A stretch of DNA of 64,000 nt from Rhodocyclaceae bacterium. GTDB taxonomy: Bacteria > Pseudomonadota > Gammaproteobacteria > Burkholderiales > Rhodocyclaceae. A model generated the notes under the pieces. The model ran no database searches and was not told the DNA's origin. It saw only the letters and a program-made list of their open reading frames with translations. This document shows positions 46,019 through 54,773 of this stretch, in pieces (position 1 is the first letter of the stretch; every line of letters begins with the position of its first letter). The stretch covers positions 62,001 to 126,000 of the forward strand of contig VMSX01000020.1 of NCBI GenBank assembly GCA_013791905.1, given 5' to 3'. Position numbers and translations under genes: made by a program.

Positions 46019-47380
46019 CTACTCGTCGCCGAACTCGGAACCCTTGAGCTTGTTCCGCAACGTGAGCCGAGTGATGCCGAGCAGTTCGGCGGCATGGGTC
46101 TTGTTGCCATCGCACTGCGCCAGCACCACGCGAATGTGTGCAGCCTCGACCTCAGCCAATGTGGCTGTTATGTCTGTGACTGCCGCGTTAAAAGTCGGCG
46201 CTGGCGGGACGGCGCGGGAAATCTCCAGTGGCAGTTGCGCCGGACCGATGGTGCCGCCTTCGCAGAGAATCACGGCCCGCTCCAGCACATTACGCAGTTC
46301 GCGCACATTGCCCGGCCAAGTGTAGCCGCTCAGCAATGCCGTACTTTCGGATGGCAGCTCCGGCGGTGCCAATCCCGTGGCCAGTGCGGCAGCCCGCAGG
46401 AAGTGGCGGGCGAGCACGGGAATGTCCTCGCGCCGGGCGCGCAGGGGCGGCACATCGATGGCACCGACGTTGAGTCGATAGTAGAGGTCTTCACGAAAAC
46501 GCCCGCGTTGGACCATCTCCGGCAGATTGCGGTGGGTGGCCGCGACGAACCGCACATCGACCTGGATTTCCCGACTGCCGCCCAGGCGGCGGAAGCTCTG
46601 CGTTTCCAGCACCCGCAGCAATTTTGGTTGCAGGCTCAGCGAAAGATCGCCGATCTCGTCAAGAAACAACGTGCCACCGTCCGCCAGTTCCAGCAGGCCG
46701 CGCTTCAGCGCCTTGGCATCGGTGAAAGCCCCCTTTTCGTGGCCGAACATCTCCGATTCCATCAGACCTTCGGGCAGCGCCGAACAATTCAGCGTCACCC
46801 ACGGCCCATTGGCGCGCGGCGACTGACAGTGGATGGCACGGGCGACACGCTCCTTGCCCGATCCTGACTCGCCGCGAATCAACACCGGCACGCGCGAGGC
46901 GGCAATTTTATGGGTAACCGCCACCAGTTCCCGAAAAGCCGGGCTGTCACCGATCAATCCTTCGAGTTCGCAGACAGCGGATTGCGCGCGACGCCACTCG
47001 ACCTCGTGGCGCAACCGCCGGGTTTCCAGGGCACGGCCGATCAGGCTGGCCAGATCCTCCAGGTCGAAGGGCTTGTTGATGTAGTCGTAGGCACCGGCCT
47101 TGAGCGCCGCCACAGCCGTGCGCACCTCCGGATAGGCGGTCATGGTGACGACCAGCGCTTCGCTATCCAGTTCGCGCAACCGGGCGATCACTTCGAGGCC
47201 CTGGATATCCGGCAGGCGGATATCCAGCAGGACCAACTCGTGACGCCGCTCCTGCGCCAGCGCGATTCCCTGTTCGCCCGTCGCCGCCTCATCGACAGCA
47301 AAACCCTGGCGACGCAGAAAACCGCCAAGCGTCAAACGCAGGGTTTCGTCGTCTTCGATGATGAGTATTGAAGTGGGCAT
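46019..47380 (-). CDS. NtrC-family sigma-54-dependent response regulator
   Basis: A protein of about 453 residues: receiver domain (1-~120, phospho-acceptor in LVLLDIRLPD, Lys in INKPF), AAA+ domain (~140-375) and Fis-type helix-turn-helix at the end (GNKTHAAELLGITRLTLRNKL). Walker A is RGESGSGKERVARAIH; the sigma-54 contact loop reads GAFTDA rather than GAFTGA; Walker B is GGTLFLDEIGDL. The linker before the helix-turn-helix contains PPAPTFN, encoded by a dispersed-repeat copy. A GTG at 47389 is an alternative start overlapping the kinase stop. It most likely activates the operon below, as AioR does for aio genes. Confidence 0.92.
   Translation of the reverse strand: MPTSILIIEDDETLRLTLGGFLRRQGFAVDEAATGEQGIALAQERRHELVLLDIRLPDIQGLEVIARLRELDSEALVVTMTAYPEVRTAVAALKAGAYDYINKPFDLEDLASLIGRALETRRLRHEVEWRRAQSAVCELEGLIGDSPAFRELVAVTHKIAASRVPVLIRGESGSGKERVARAIHCQSPRANGPWVTLNCSALPEGLMESEMFGHEKGAFTDAKALKRGLLELADGGTLFLDEIGDLSLSLQPKLLRVLETQSFRRLGGSREIQVDVRFVAATHRNLPEMVQRGRFREDLYYRLNVGAIDVPPLRARREDIPVLARHFLRAAALATGLAPPELPSESTALLSGYTWPGNVRELRNVLERAVILCEGGTIGPAQLPLEISRAVPPAPTFNAAVTDITATLAEVEAAHIRVVLAQCDGNKTHAAELLGITRLTLRNKLKGSEFGDE
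46190..46213 (-). repeat. Dispersed repeat, copy inside the NtrC-type regulator
   Basis: A perfect copy in reverse orientation on the plus strand (AAAAGTCGGCGCTGGCG then GGACGGC). It is read in the sense direction by the regulator gene and encodes VPPAPTF in the flexible linker between AAA+ and DNA-binding domains. Confidence 0.8.
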
Positions 47381-47385
47381 GGTGG

Positions 47386-49347
47386 TCACAATTGCAGGGG
47401 CCAGTACAGGGTAATGCAGGTTCCGTGCCCTGTCTCGCTCTCTACCCGGATTTCGGCGCCATGTTCACGGACGATCTTGGCGATGATCGCCAGACCCAGG
47501 CCCGACCCCCCGGGCCGGGTAGTAAAGAATGGATCGAAGATGCGTGGCAGCACGTCGGCGGAAATTCCACTGCCTGAGTCCACGATATCGATGCGGGCGC
47601 GAGACCCGTCTGCTACCGCAGACATGATCAAGCGGCCACCGTTAGGCATGGCGTGCAGGGCGTTCACCACCAGATTCAAGAGCACCTGCTTCAATTGTGC
47701 GGGATCTGCCGTCAGGGGCGGCAGATCGACAGGAATCATCGTCTCGATATCGATGTCGATACTTTTCGCTTCCTTGCGTGTCCAGAACAGTACATCCCGT
47801 ACCACCTCATCCAGATCGACCGCTTGCAAGTTTGGCGCCGTCGGTGCGGCAAAGCCATGGAAACTGCGCAGAAAATCGGAGAGGCGATCCACCTCGGCTT
47901 CGAAACGGCGCAAGGCTTCCCGGATGCCGGGCGGCAGGTCTTCCTCGAATTGCACCGCTTGGGCGACCGCTTTCATACCCGCGAGCGGATTGCCTATTTC
48001 ATGAGCCATCCCCATCGCCAGCTCACCCATGGTCGCCATTTTGTCCATCTGGAACATCTGGCGGTCAACCTCGCGCCGCTCCTCCTGTTCACGCTCAAGC
48101 TCGGCGGTACGGGCACGCACTTCGTCTTCGAGCCGGTCCCGGTGTGCGGCGAGCGAACCAACCAATTGCTCGATCCGCGCTGCCATGGCGTTGAATTTCT
48201 CGCCCAGCCCGGCAATTTCGTCGCTGCCCCGCACCTCAACCCGGTGCGAAAAATTGCCCGCCGCAATCTCCTCGGACTCTCGGCTCAACGCCTCCAGCGG
48301 TTTAAGCAAGTGGCGCGAAAGCGCATAACCACCAATCGCCGTCGCGAGCAGGCTGATGCCAAGAATGGCATACAGCGCATAGAGGTTGAATACCGAGAAG
48401 AATAACGTCCGCTCGGGAAAAGCCACCGCAATCACCCAGGGCGCCGCCTCTTCCTTGGGGTACGTTGGCCCGAAGCGAATCGCTGCATGCGCAAAAATGT
48501 CATTGGCCACTGAACTCGTACCATCGGCGGTAACAAAAATATCTTTGATCGCCTCAGTACCGAAGCGTGATTCCAGGCTTTCGATCGGTTGCAAGGAAAA
48601 TTTTGCCTTGCTGCTAGCCGTGTGCGCCAGAAAGTGTCCGGCACGATCAAACAGATAGGCCGTGCCAGAACGGGCCTGCACCATCTGCTGGATCTGCTCA
48701 AGCAAAAAGTCGGCGTGGAGGTTGATGACAAGCATGCCGTCATTGGGACCGCTGCCCGTGCCGATCGGGGTGGCAACGCGAATCACCGGCCGTTCCGGCT
48801 GCTCGACAACCCCGAACTCGATGTTGAGATCGAGCGGCGAGACATACAACTCGCCGGGTTTGCGACGGATGGCATCAGAAAAATAGTAGCGGTCCGCTTT
48901 ATTCTGGAGCCGCTCGGCGGGAATCACGGTGACCTGACTATCCTTCTTATCGACACGGACGATCTCCTGGCCGCCGGCATCCATATAGCGGATCTGGTAA
49001 AGGTGCGGGTAAGTCGTTGCCAGAGATGTGTAGTCGCGCTCCAGCCGCGTCGTTGCAGCACCAATGCGCTGGCGGTCACCCGTCCGCAGCGCCACGCGCA
49101 GTTCCTCCAGCGGCGCCGCATCTGCCAGATAGAGTATCTCTGCCGCCAACTGGTCAAAAAACAGCCCGACACCCTGCGCCCGCACTGCCACCTCCTGCTG
49201 GAGATTGCGCAAGGTCTCCGCACGCAGCGTATCAAGCGAGACGTAAATGCCGATCAGTCCGGCCAGAGCAGTCGGAATGACTGCCGCCATCAGAAAGGCA
49301 AAATAGATACGCCGCGCCAGGCCTCGTAAAGGTTTGGTAATCGTCAT
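47386..49347 (-). CDS. Membrane sensor histidine kinase, partner of the NtrC-type regulator
   Basis: A kinase of about 653 residues. One N-terminal helix (IYFAFLMAAVIPTALAGLIGIYV), a large periplasmic region of ~270 residues with Cache-like features (QIRYMDAGGQEIVRVD, YYFSDAIRRKPGELYVSPLDL, VIRVATPI), a second helix near 330, a HAMP domain, a coiled coil, then HisKA (MAMGMAHEIGNPLAGMKAVAQAV) and HATPase (LLNLVVNALHAMPNGG, DSGSGISADVLPRIFDPFFTTRPGGSGLGLAI). Cache domains bind small ligands, so it may sense the electron acceptor directly. The ATG at 49347 is preferred over a TTG at 49353. Its stop overlaps the region of the regulator start. Confidence 0.9.
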   Translation of the reverse strand: MTITKPLRGLARRIYFAFLMAAVIPTALAGLIGIYVSLDTLRAETLRNLQQEVAVRAQGVGLFFDQLAAEILYLADAAPLEELRVALRTGDRQRIGAATTRLERDYTSLATTYPHLYQIRYMDAGGQEIVRVDKKDSQVTVIPAERLQNKADRYYFSDAIRRKPGELYVSPLDLNIEFGVVEQPERPVIRVATPIGTGSGPNDGMLVINLHADFLLEQIQQMVQARSGTAYLFDRAGHFLAHTASSKAKFSLQPIESLESRFGTEAIKDIFVTADGTSSVANDIFAHAAIRFGPTYPKEEAAPWVIAVAFPERTLFFSVFNLYALYAILGISLLATAIGGYALSRHLLKPLEALSRESEEIAAGNFSHRVEVRGSDEIAGLGEKFNAMAARIEQLVGSLAAHRDRLEDEVRARTAELEREQEERREVDRQMFQMDKMATMGELAMGMAHEIGNPLAGMKAVAQAVQFEEDLPPGIREALRRFEAEVDRLSDFLRSFHGFAAPTAPNLQAVDLDEVVRDVLFWTRKEAKSIDIDIETMIPVDLPPLTADPAQLKQVLLNLVVNALHAMPNGGRLIMSAVADGSRARIDIVDSGSGISADVLPRIFDPFFTTRPGGSGLGLAIIAKIVREHGAEIRVESETGHGTCITLYWPLQL

Positions 49348-49427
49348 TGCCAAGAAGCCTATTTATGCTTCTGGAAAATGATTATCGCGTCCTGATGAAC
49401 GCGTTCCATCAAGATGTTCTTCATAGG

Positions 49428-49449
49428 TCATTGGGATCGGAGCCAATGA
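49428..49449. repeat. Inverted repeat between the kinase and yaiI
   Basis: TCATTGG and CCAATGA form a 7-bp perfect inverted repeat with an 8-base spacer in the 146-bp divergent intergenic region. It could be an operator for either gene; nothing else supports a function. Confidence 0.4.
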
Positions 49450-49493
49450 TGAGGTGAGATGCTATTGTAGAGCCCCGCCAGAATAGCCTCATC

Positions 49494-49946
49494 ATGAAGA
49501 TTTGGGTCGATGCCGACGCCTGCCCGGCAGCCATCAAGGACATCCTCTACCGCGCCGCGAACCGTGCGCAGCTGTCATTGACGCTGATCGCCAACCAGAT
49601 GCTGCGGGTGCCGCCTTCGCCATGGATTCGCGCGTTGCAGGTGCAGTCGGGGTTCGACGTCGCCGACCAGCGCATCGTTCAGGAGGCGATTGCCGGCGAT
49701 CTGGTGATCACCGCCGACATACCGCTTGCCGCGCTGGTGATCGCCAAAGGCGCCCAAGTCCTCGATCCGCGTGGCGATCTGCTCGATGCGGGCAACATTC
49801 AGGAGCGCCTGACGATGCGCAACTTCATGGACGGTTTGCGCAGCGGCGGTGTCGAAACCGGAGGACCCGCCGCCTTTTCAGCTGCCGACCGGCAGGCATT
49901 TGCGAACCGGCTCGACGGACTGCTGGCCAGACGAACCCAGCCCTGA
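49494..49946 (+). CDS. YaiI/YqxD family protein (DUF188)
   Basis: A 150-residue DUF188 protein, beginning with the invariant [24 protein letters not shown] and containing [26 protein letters not shown]. The fold is PIN-like with clustered acidic residues, which suggests a nuclease-type site, but no activity has been assigned. It converges with the DbpA-type helicase gene (10-bp gap). Confidence 0.9.
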   Translation: MKIWVDADACPAAIKDILYRAANRAQLSLTLIANQMLRVPPSPWIRALQVQSGFDVADQRIVQEAIAGDLVITADIPLAALVIAKGAQVLDPRGDLLDAGNIQERLTMRNFMDGLRSGGVETGGPAAFSAADRQAFANRLDGLLARRTQP

Positions 49947-49956
49947 TCGCAACCAG

Positions 49957-51345
49957 TTAGGCTGCTTTCAGCAGGTTCATGCGGAAATTGCGGCCCTTGA
50001 TGCCGGCTTCGGCTAGGCATGCCAGTGCGCGCGCAGCGGCATGGCGCTCCAGCGCGACAAAGCAGATATCGTCGAAGACATCAATGCGGCCAACCTGTTC
50101 CTTGGTCAATCCGGCAATGCCGGTCAGCGCGCCGAGCAGATCACCCGGGCGCAACTTGTCCTTGCGGCCGCCCTGGATGCGCAAGGTCTGCATGGGCGCT
50201 TGCAACATCCCGTCTGCGGCCGGCTGGAGTTCGGTGAGGGGAAACCAGCGCACCGCCCCCCCCTGCCAGGCTTCAATCAACTTGACCCACTTGCGCTCGC
50301 TCGGCGCACATAAACTCAGCGCCAGGCCGGTCTGGTCGCCACGACCGGTGCGGCCGATGCGGTGGGTATGGACTTCGGTGTCCTTGGCGACATCGACATT
50401 GATGATCGCGTCGACAGTACGAATATCCAGACCGCGCGCCGCGACATCGGTCGCCACCAGCACCGTGCAACTGCGGTTGGCAAATTGCACCAGCAGTTCG
50501 TCGCGTTCGCGCTGCTCCAGTTCGCCGTGCAGCGCAAGAGCCGAAAAACCCTGCGCACGCAGTTCGGCGGCCAGTTCGCGGCAGTGGATGCGCGTATTGC
50601 AGAAGGCCAGTGTCGATTCCGGACGGAAATGGGCAAGCAGTTGCGCGACGGCAAGGTTGCGTCGCTCGTGCGCGACTTCGTAGAAGCGCTGCTCGACGCG
50701 GGGGGCATCCAGCGTGGCATCCACCTTGAGTTCCAGCGGCCGGTTGAGAAAAGCCGCACTGGCCATCTTCATGTCATCGGGATAAGTGGCCGAAAACAGC
50801 AGCGTCTGGCGCTCACGCGGACAGGCGTTGACGATGCCCTTGATCTCGTCGAAAAAGCCCATGCCGACCATCCGGTCGCCTTCGTCGAGGACCAGCGTGC
50901 GGACACCGGAAAGGTCAATGCTGGCACGGCTCATGTGGTCCTGGATCCGCCCCGGCGTGCCGACCACGATATGCGCGCCATGCTCGAGCGAAGCGATCTG
51001 CGGCCCCATCGGCGTGCCACCGCAAAGCGTCAGCACCTTGATGTTGTCGGCGAAGCGCGCCACGCGCCGCAACTCCTTGGCGACCTGATCGGCCAGTTCG
51101 CGCGTCGGGCACAAGACCAACGCCTGGGTGCTGAAATCTGCGGGATCAAGCCGATGCAGGATGCCGATGGCGAAAGCCAGCGTCTTGCCGCTGCCGGTGT
51201 TGGCCTGGGCAATCAGGTCACGCTGCTGCAGGATCAACGGCAGGCTCTGCGCCTGGATGGCCGTCATGCTGCGGTATCCCAGGCGCTCAAGGTTGCGCAG
51301 GAATACCGGCGACAGCGGCAGGGTTGAAAAGTCTCGATTAGTCAC
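49957..51345 (-). CDS. dbpA: DEAD-box RNA helicase, DbpA type
   Basis: A 462-residue helicase. The Q motif (FLRNLERLGYRSMTAIQAQSLPLIL), Walker A AQANTGSGKTLAFAIGIL, motif III SATYPDD and motif VI HRIGRTGRGD are intact. Motif II reads DEGD (LVLDEGDRMVGMGF) rather than DEAD, an unusual third residue. The C-terminal ~75 residues (IQGGRKDKLRPGDLLGALTGIAGLTKEQVGRIDV) match the DbpA RNA-binding domain that recognises hairpin 92 of 23S rRNA, so a role in 50S assembly is likely. Confidence 0.93.
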   Translation of the reverse strand: MTNRDFSTLPLSPVFLRNLERLGYRSMTAIQAQSLPLILQQRDLIAQANTGSGKTLAFAIGILHRLDPADFSTQALVLCPTRELADQVAKELRRVARFADNIKVLTLCGGTPMGPQIASLEHGAHIVVGTPGRIQDHMSRASIDLSGVRTLVLDEGDRMVGMGFFDEIKGIVNACPRERQTLLFSATYPDDMKMASAAFLNRPLELKVDATLDAPRVEQRFYEVAHERRNLAVAQLLAHFRPESTLAFCNTRIHCRELAAELRAQGFSALALHGELEQRERDELLVQFANRSCTVLVATDVAARGLDIRTVDAIINVDVAKDTEVHTHRIGRTGRGDQTGLALSLCAPSERKWVKLIEAWQGGAVRWFPLTELQPAADGMLQAPMQTLRIQGGRKDKLRPGDLLGALTGIAGLTKEQVGRIDVFDDICFVALERHAAARALACLAEAGIKGRNFRMNLLKAA

Positions 51346-51470
51346 ACAGATATAAAAAGTTTAGTGAGATGACACCCAATGGTAGCGGATGTGTCATCGA
51401 TGCAGCGCAGAAGATGCCCCGCAAGAAAGGGCGCGGAGTCTAGCAGAGGTGCCACGATGAAGGAGAGATA

Positions 51471-52355
51471 ATGACAGCAAACCACACCCTCCACTCCGAA
51501 CAGGTTGACCGGCCGCGTTCGGTAGAACAGTTGGTGGCCGGCAAACCGACCTCCGACGGCGCCGGCGTGCAACTGACGCGCGTGCTGACACAACAGCTCC
51601 AGCGCCGGCTCGACCCTTTCCTGATGCTGGATGCCTTTGGCAGCGACAATCCGGACGACTACATCGCCGGCTTTCCCGACCATCCCCATCGCGGCTTCGA
51701 GACTATCACCTACATGATCGCCGGCCGCATGCTGCACCGCGACAGTGCCGGACATGAAGGCTTGCTCAGCAATGGCGGCGTCCAGTGGATGACCGCCGGC
51801 AGTGGCGTGATCCATTCGGAGATTCCCCAACAGGAAGCAGGCGTGATGGAAGGCTTCCAGCTCTGGCTGAACCTGCCCGGCCGCGACAAGATGTGTGCGC
51901 CCTGGTATCGCGACTTCGCCGCGGCCGACCTGCCGCGCTTCATTTCCGAGGCCGGCGTGACGGCAACACTGATCGCCGGCAGCAGTCATGGTGTGACGGG
52001 TGCTATCACCCGCGATGCCACTGCGCCGCTCTATCTCGATCTGCATCTGCCGGCAGGAACCCGATTTGCGCAGTCGCTGCCGGCAACGCACAATGCTTTC
52101 ATCTATGTTTATCGCGGCGCGGTCAACGTGGCAGGAAAAACCGTGCCGGCGCAGCGCATGGCGATTCTCGCCAACGATGCACAGGCGGATGGCGTGGTAA
52201 TTGAAGCCGCCGAAGAAGCGAAAGTACTGCTGATCGCCGGGCAACCGCTGCATGAGCCCATTGCGCAACACGGCCCGTTCGTAATGAATACCGAGCAGGA
52301 GATCAATCAGGCGATAGATGATTTTCGCTCTGGTCGACTGGGTACAGCAGGCTGA
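51471..52355 (+). CDS. Pirin family protein
   Basis: A 294-residue bicupin. The metal site is in FPDHPHRGFETITYMIAGRMLHRDS (two His) with a further His in GSGVIHSEIPQ and Glu near it. The C-terminal pirin domain follows (AFIYVYRGAVNVAGK). Bacterial pirins act as iron-dependent quercetinase-like enzymes or bind pyruvate dehydrogenase; role here unknown. It diverges from dbpA. Confidence 0.92.
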   Translation: MTANHTLHSEQVDRPRSVEQLVAGKPTSDGAGVQLTRVLTQQLQRRLDPFLMLDAFGSDNPDDYIAGFPDHPHRGFETITYMIAGRMLHRDSAGHEGLLSNGGVQWMTAGSGVIHSEIPQQEAGVMEGFQLWLNLPGRDKMCAPWYRDFAAADLPRFISEAGVTATLIAGSSHGVTGAITRDATAPLYLDLHLPAGTRFAQSLPATHNAFIYVYRGAVNVAGKTVPAQRMAILANDAQADGVVIEAAEEAKVLLIAGQPLHEPIAQHGPFVMNTEQEINQAIDDFRSGRLGTAG

Positions 52356-52357
52356 GG

Positions 52358-52381
52358 AAAAGTCGGCGCTGGCGAGACGGC
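52358..52381 (-). repeat. Dispersed repeat, copy after pirin
   Basis: A perfect copy in reverse orientation (AAAAGTCGGCGCTGGCG then AGACGGC) directly after the pirin stop codon. Confidence 0.8.
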
Positions 52382-52398
52382 ATCGGTTTATTATTTAC

Positions 52399-52426
52399 TT
52401 GGCTTGAATGGCTTATTTGCTATAAA
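52399..52426 (+). promoter_or_regulatory. Sigma-70 promoter of the OmpA-like lipoprotein gene
   Basis: TTGGCT (52399-52404), a 16-bp spacer and TATAAA (52421-52426) precede a GGAGG ribosome-binding site at 52436-52440 and the ATG at 52446. The 5' leader would be very short. Confidence 0.5.
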
Positions 52427-52445
52427 CAATAGACGGAGGTTCCAA

Positions 52446-53084
52446 ATGAAAAACACTCGCACATTAATGACTATCGCTGCAGCGGCTGCCTTGGCAAGTG
52501 GCTGCGCAACGCAACAACAGACTGAAACTGCTGTCGGTACCGGTGCCGGCGCTGCCGCTGGCGCTGTACTGGGCACCATGATCGGCGGCTCCGGTCGGGG
52601 TACGGTGGTCGGTGCGGCGGTGGGTGCCGGCGTCGGTGCCGCAGCCGGATATAACTGGCCGCTGGTCAAGGAAAAGCTGGGCATGGCCACCAAGGATTCC
52701 GGCGTGGCGGTTTCAGAACAAAAGGATGGCTCACTTAAAGTAAGTGTGCCGGGGTCAGTCTCGTTCGCCAGCGGCAGCGCTGCCATCGAGACAAGGCTGT
52801 ATCCCACCCTCGACAAGCTGGCGAATACGCTGAATGAATATCCGGCGAGCGCCATCACGGTGGTTGGCTATACCGACAGTCAGGGCAGTACCCAGGACAA
52901 TCTGGAGTTGTCGGGCAGACGCGCTGCCGCTGTGGCGGATTATCTTGCGCTGCGCGGCGTCCAGCGGAACCGCATGACGATCACTGGCCGGGGTGAAGCA
53001 GAACCGATCGCCGACAATGCGACCGAAACGGGGCGCGCCCAGAATCGCCGCGTTGAAATGGTTATCCGTCAGCCACAAGGCTGA
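52446..53084 (+). CDS. OmpA-domain lipoprotein with glycine zipper (YfiB/Pal-like)
   Basis: A 212-residue lipoprotein: lipobox LASGC (Cys near residue 20), then a glycine-zipper membrane-inserting stretch (GTGAGAAAGAVLGTMIGG ... GAAVGAGVGAAAGY, ~30-75). The C-terminal OmpA-like peptidoglycan-binding domain (~105-210) contains [34 protein letters not shown] and NRRVEMVI. It probably ties the outer membrane to the cell wall. A strong terminator follows. Confidence 0.9.
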   Translation: MKNTRTLMTIAAAAALASGCATQQQTETAVGTGAGAAAGAVLGTMIGGSGRGTVVGAAVGAGVGAAAGYNWPLVKEKLGMATKDSGVAVSEQKDGSLKVSVPGSVSFASGSAAIETRLYPTLDKLANTLNEYPASAITVVGYTDSQGSTQDNLELSGRRAAAVADYLALRGVQRNRMTITGRGEAEPIADNATETGRAQNRRVEMVIRQPQG

Positions 53085-53106
53085 CCTGGCCAGTCCAGCC
53101 AAAGTA

Positions 53107-53134
53107 AAAGCCGGGGTTCCCCCCGGCTTTTTTT
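53107..53134 (+). terminator. Rho-independent terminator after the OmpA-like gene
   Basis: AAGCCGGGG and CCCCGGCTT pair around a TTCC loop, followed by a run of Ts to 53134. It lies 22 bp after the stop codon and shortly before the convergent dehydratase gene. Confidence 0.9.
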
Positions 53135-53159
53135 ATACCCTGCTCCTCCGGATCAACAC

Positions 53160-54686
53160 CTACATCACCGCACCGGTCTGCCACGGGCAGAATTCCAGAT
53201 CACCGATGCCATGCACTTCGCTTCGCGACGGCTGGCCGGATGCCGTGTCCAGAATCACTTGAAAAATCCGTTCGCCCATCTCGGCGGTCGATGCTTCGCC
53301 GTCGGCGATGACGCCGCAATTGATATCCATGTCGTCGCGCATCCGCTCGAACATCGGCGTATTGGTTGCCAGCTTCAGGCTGGGTACCGGCTTGCCGCCG
53401 TATACCGAACCGCGTCCGGTGGTGAAGCAGGTCAGGTTGGCCCCGCCGGCCACCATGCCGGTGATGGATGCCGGATCGTAGCCGGGGGAGTCCATGAACA
53501 CGAAACCCTTCGCCGTCACCGGCTCGGCGTATCGATAGACATCCATCAACATGGTGGTGCCACCCTTCGCCGCCGCGCCCAGCGACTTTTCCAGAATGGT
53601 GGTCAGCCCGCCTTGCTTGTTGCCCGGCGTCGGGTTGTTGTCCATGCGCGCCTGATTGGCTGCGGTGTGCTGTTCCCACCATTTGATGCGCGCAATCAGT
53701 TTCTCGCCCACCGCTTGCGTAACGGCGCGCCGTGTCAGCAGATGTTCGGCGCCGTAAATCTCCGGCGTTTCGGCGAGGATCGCGGTACCGCCGTGGCGCA
53801 CCAGAATATCCACCGCCGCGCCCAGCGCAGGGTTGGCGGTAATGCCTGAATACCCGTCCGAGCCGCCGCATTCGAGCGCGACCGTCAGGTGGCTGGCATC
53901 AACGGTGGAACGCCGGGCGGTGTCGGCGATGGCCAGCATCGCCCGCAGCTTGGCGATGCCTGCCGCCACGGTGGCAACCGTGCCGCCTTCGTCCTGGATG
54001 ACCAGGGTCTGCAAGGTCGCGCTTTGGGTCAGTCCGTAACGTTCCAGCATGGAGTCGATCTGCGCCACCTCGCAACCCAGGCCCACCAGCAACACCCCCG
54101 CGAAATTCGGATGCCGGGCATGGCCGACCAGGGTGCGTTCCAGATTGCCGTGGGTGTCGCCGTCCAACGGGATGCAGCAACCGGTCTGGTGCGGCAGCGC
54201 GACAACGCCATCCACATGCGGCCACTGCGCCAGTTTGTCGCCCGCAAAGGCATCGGCAATCAGTCGCGCCACGGAATTGGAGCAATTGACAGATGCCAGC
54301 ACCCCGACGAAGTTACGCGTGCCGACTTGACCATCGGCACGCAAGAAACCCTGAAAGATGGCGCGCTCCGCTGCCGGAACGAAAGCCGTCGGCCGCGCGT
54401 CGACGCCGAAAGCATAGTCGCGGTCAAAATCGCCGAACTCGGTGTTGTGGGAATGCACATGCTCGCCCGGCCGGATAGCGACGCTGGCAAAGCCGATGAT
54501 CTGGTCGTATTTGCGCACCGCCGCGCCCTTGGCGATGGCGGCGGTCGCCACCTTGTGGCCGCGCGGCACGGCGCCAGTGGTGGTCACGCCCTCGACCGGC
54601 GTTCCTGCCGCCAGGTCATCCCGCGCGACAACCACGTTGTCGGCGGCGTTCAAACGAATGCTGGCACGGTCGGCAACTACGTTCAT
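53160..54686 (-). CDS. UxaA-family hydro-lyase (altronate/galactarate dehydratase type)
   Basis: A 508-residue protein with an N-terminal SAF domain (~10-90, HVHSHNTEF at its end) fused to the UxaA/GarD catalytic domain: GQVGTRNFVGVLASVNCSNSVARLIA, VVALPHQTGCCIPLDGD, VALECGGSDGYSGITANPALG and MDSPGYDPASITGMVAGGANLTCFTTGRGS. Family enzymes are iron-dependent dehydratases of sugar acids. No other hexuronate genes are nearby, so the substrate is open. Confidence 0.88.
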   Translation of the reverse strand: MNVVADRASIRLNAADNVVVARDDLAAGTPVEGVTTTGAVPRGHKVATAAIAKGAAVRKYDQIIGFASVAIRPGEHVHSHNTEFGDFDRDYAFGVDARPTAFVPAAERAIFQGFLRADGQVGTRNFVGVLASVNCSNSVARLIADAFAGDKLAQWPHVDGVVALPHQTGCCIPLDGDTHGNLERTLVGHARHPNFAGVLLVGLGCEVAQIDSMLERYGLTQSATLQTLVIQDEGGTVATVAAGIAKLRAMLAIADTARRSTVDASHLTVALECGGSDGYSGITANPALGAAVDILVRHGGTAILAETPEIYGAEHLLTRRAVTQAVGEKLIARIKWWEQHTAANQARMDNNPTPGNKQGGLTTILEKSLGAAAKGGTTMLMDVYRYAEPVTAKGFVFMDSPGYDPASITGMVAGGANLTCFTTGRGSVYGGKPVPSLKLATNTPMFERMRDDMDINCGVIADGEASTAEMGERIFQVILDTASGQPSRSEVHGIGDLEFCPWQTGAVM

Positions 54687-54773
54687 GACCCTGATCTCCT
54701 TATAAATTCATCACATCCACAATTGGCGGGATACACCGCCGCGACCACTTCCAGCCCCCCTGAGCGGTATCGC

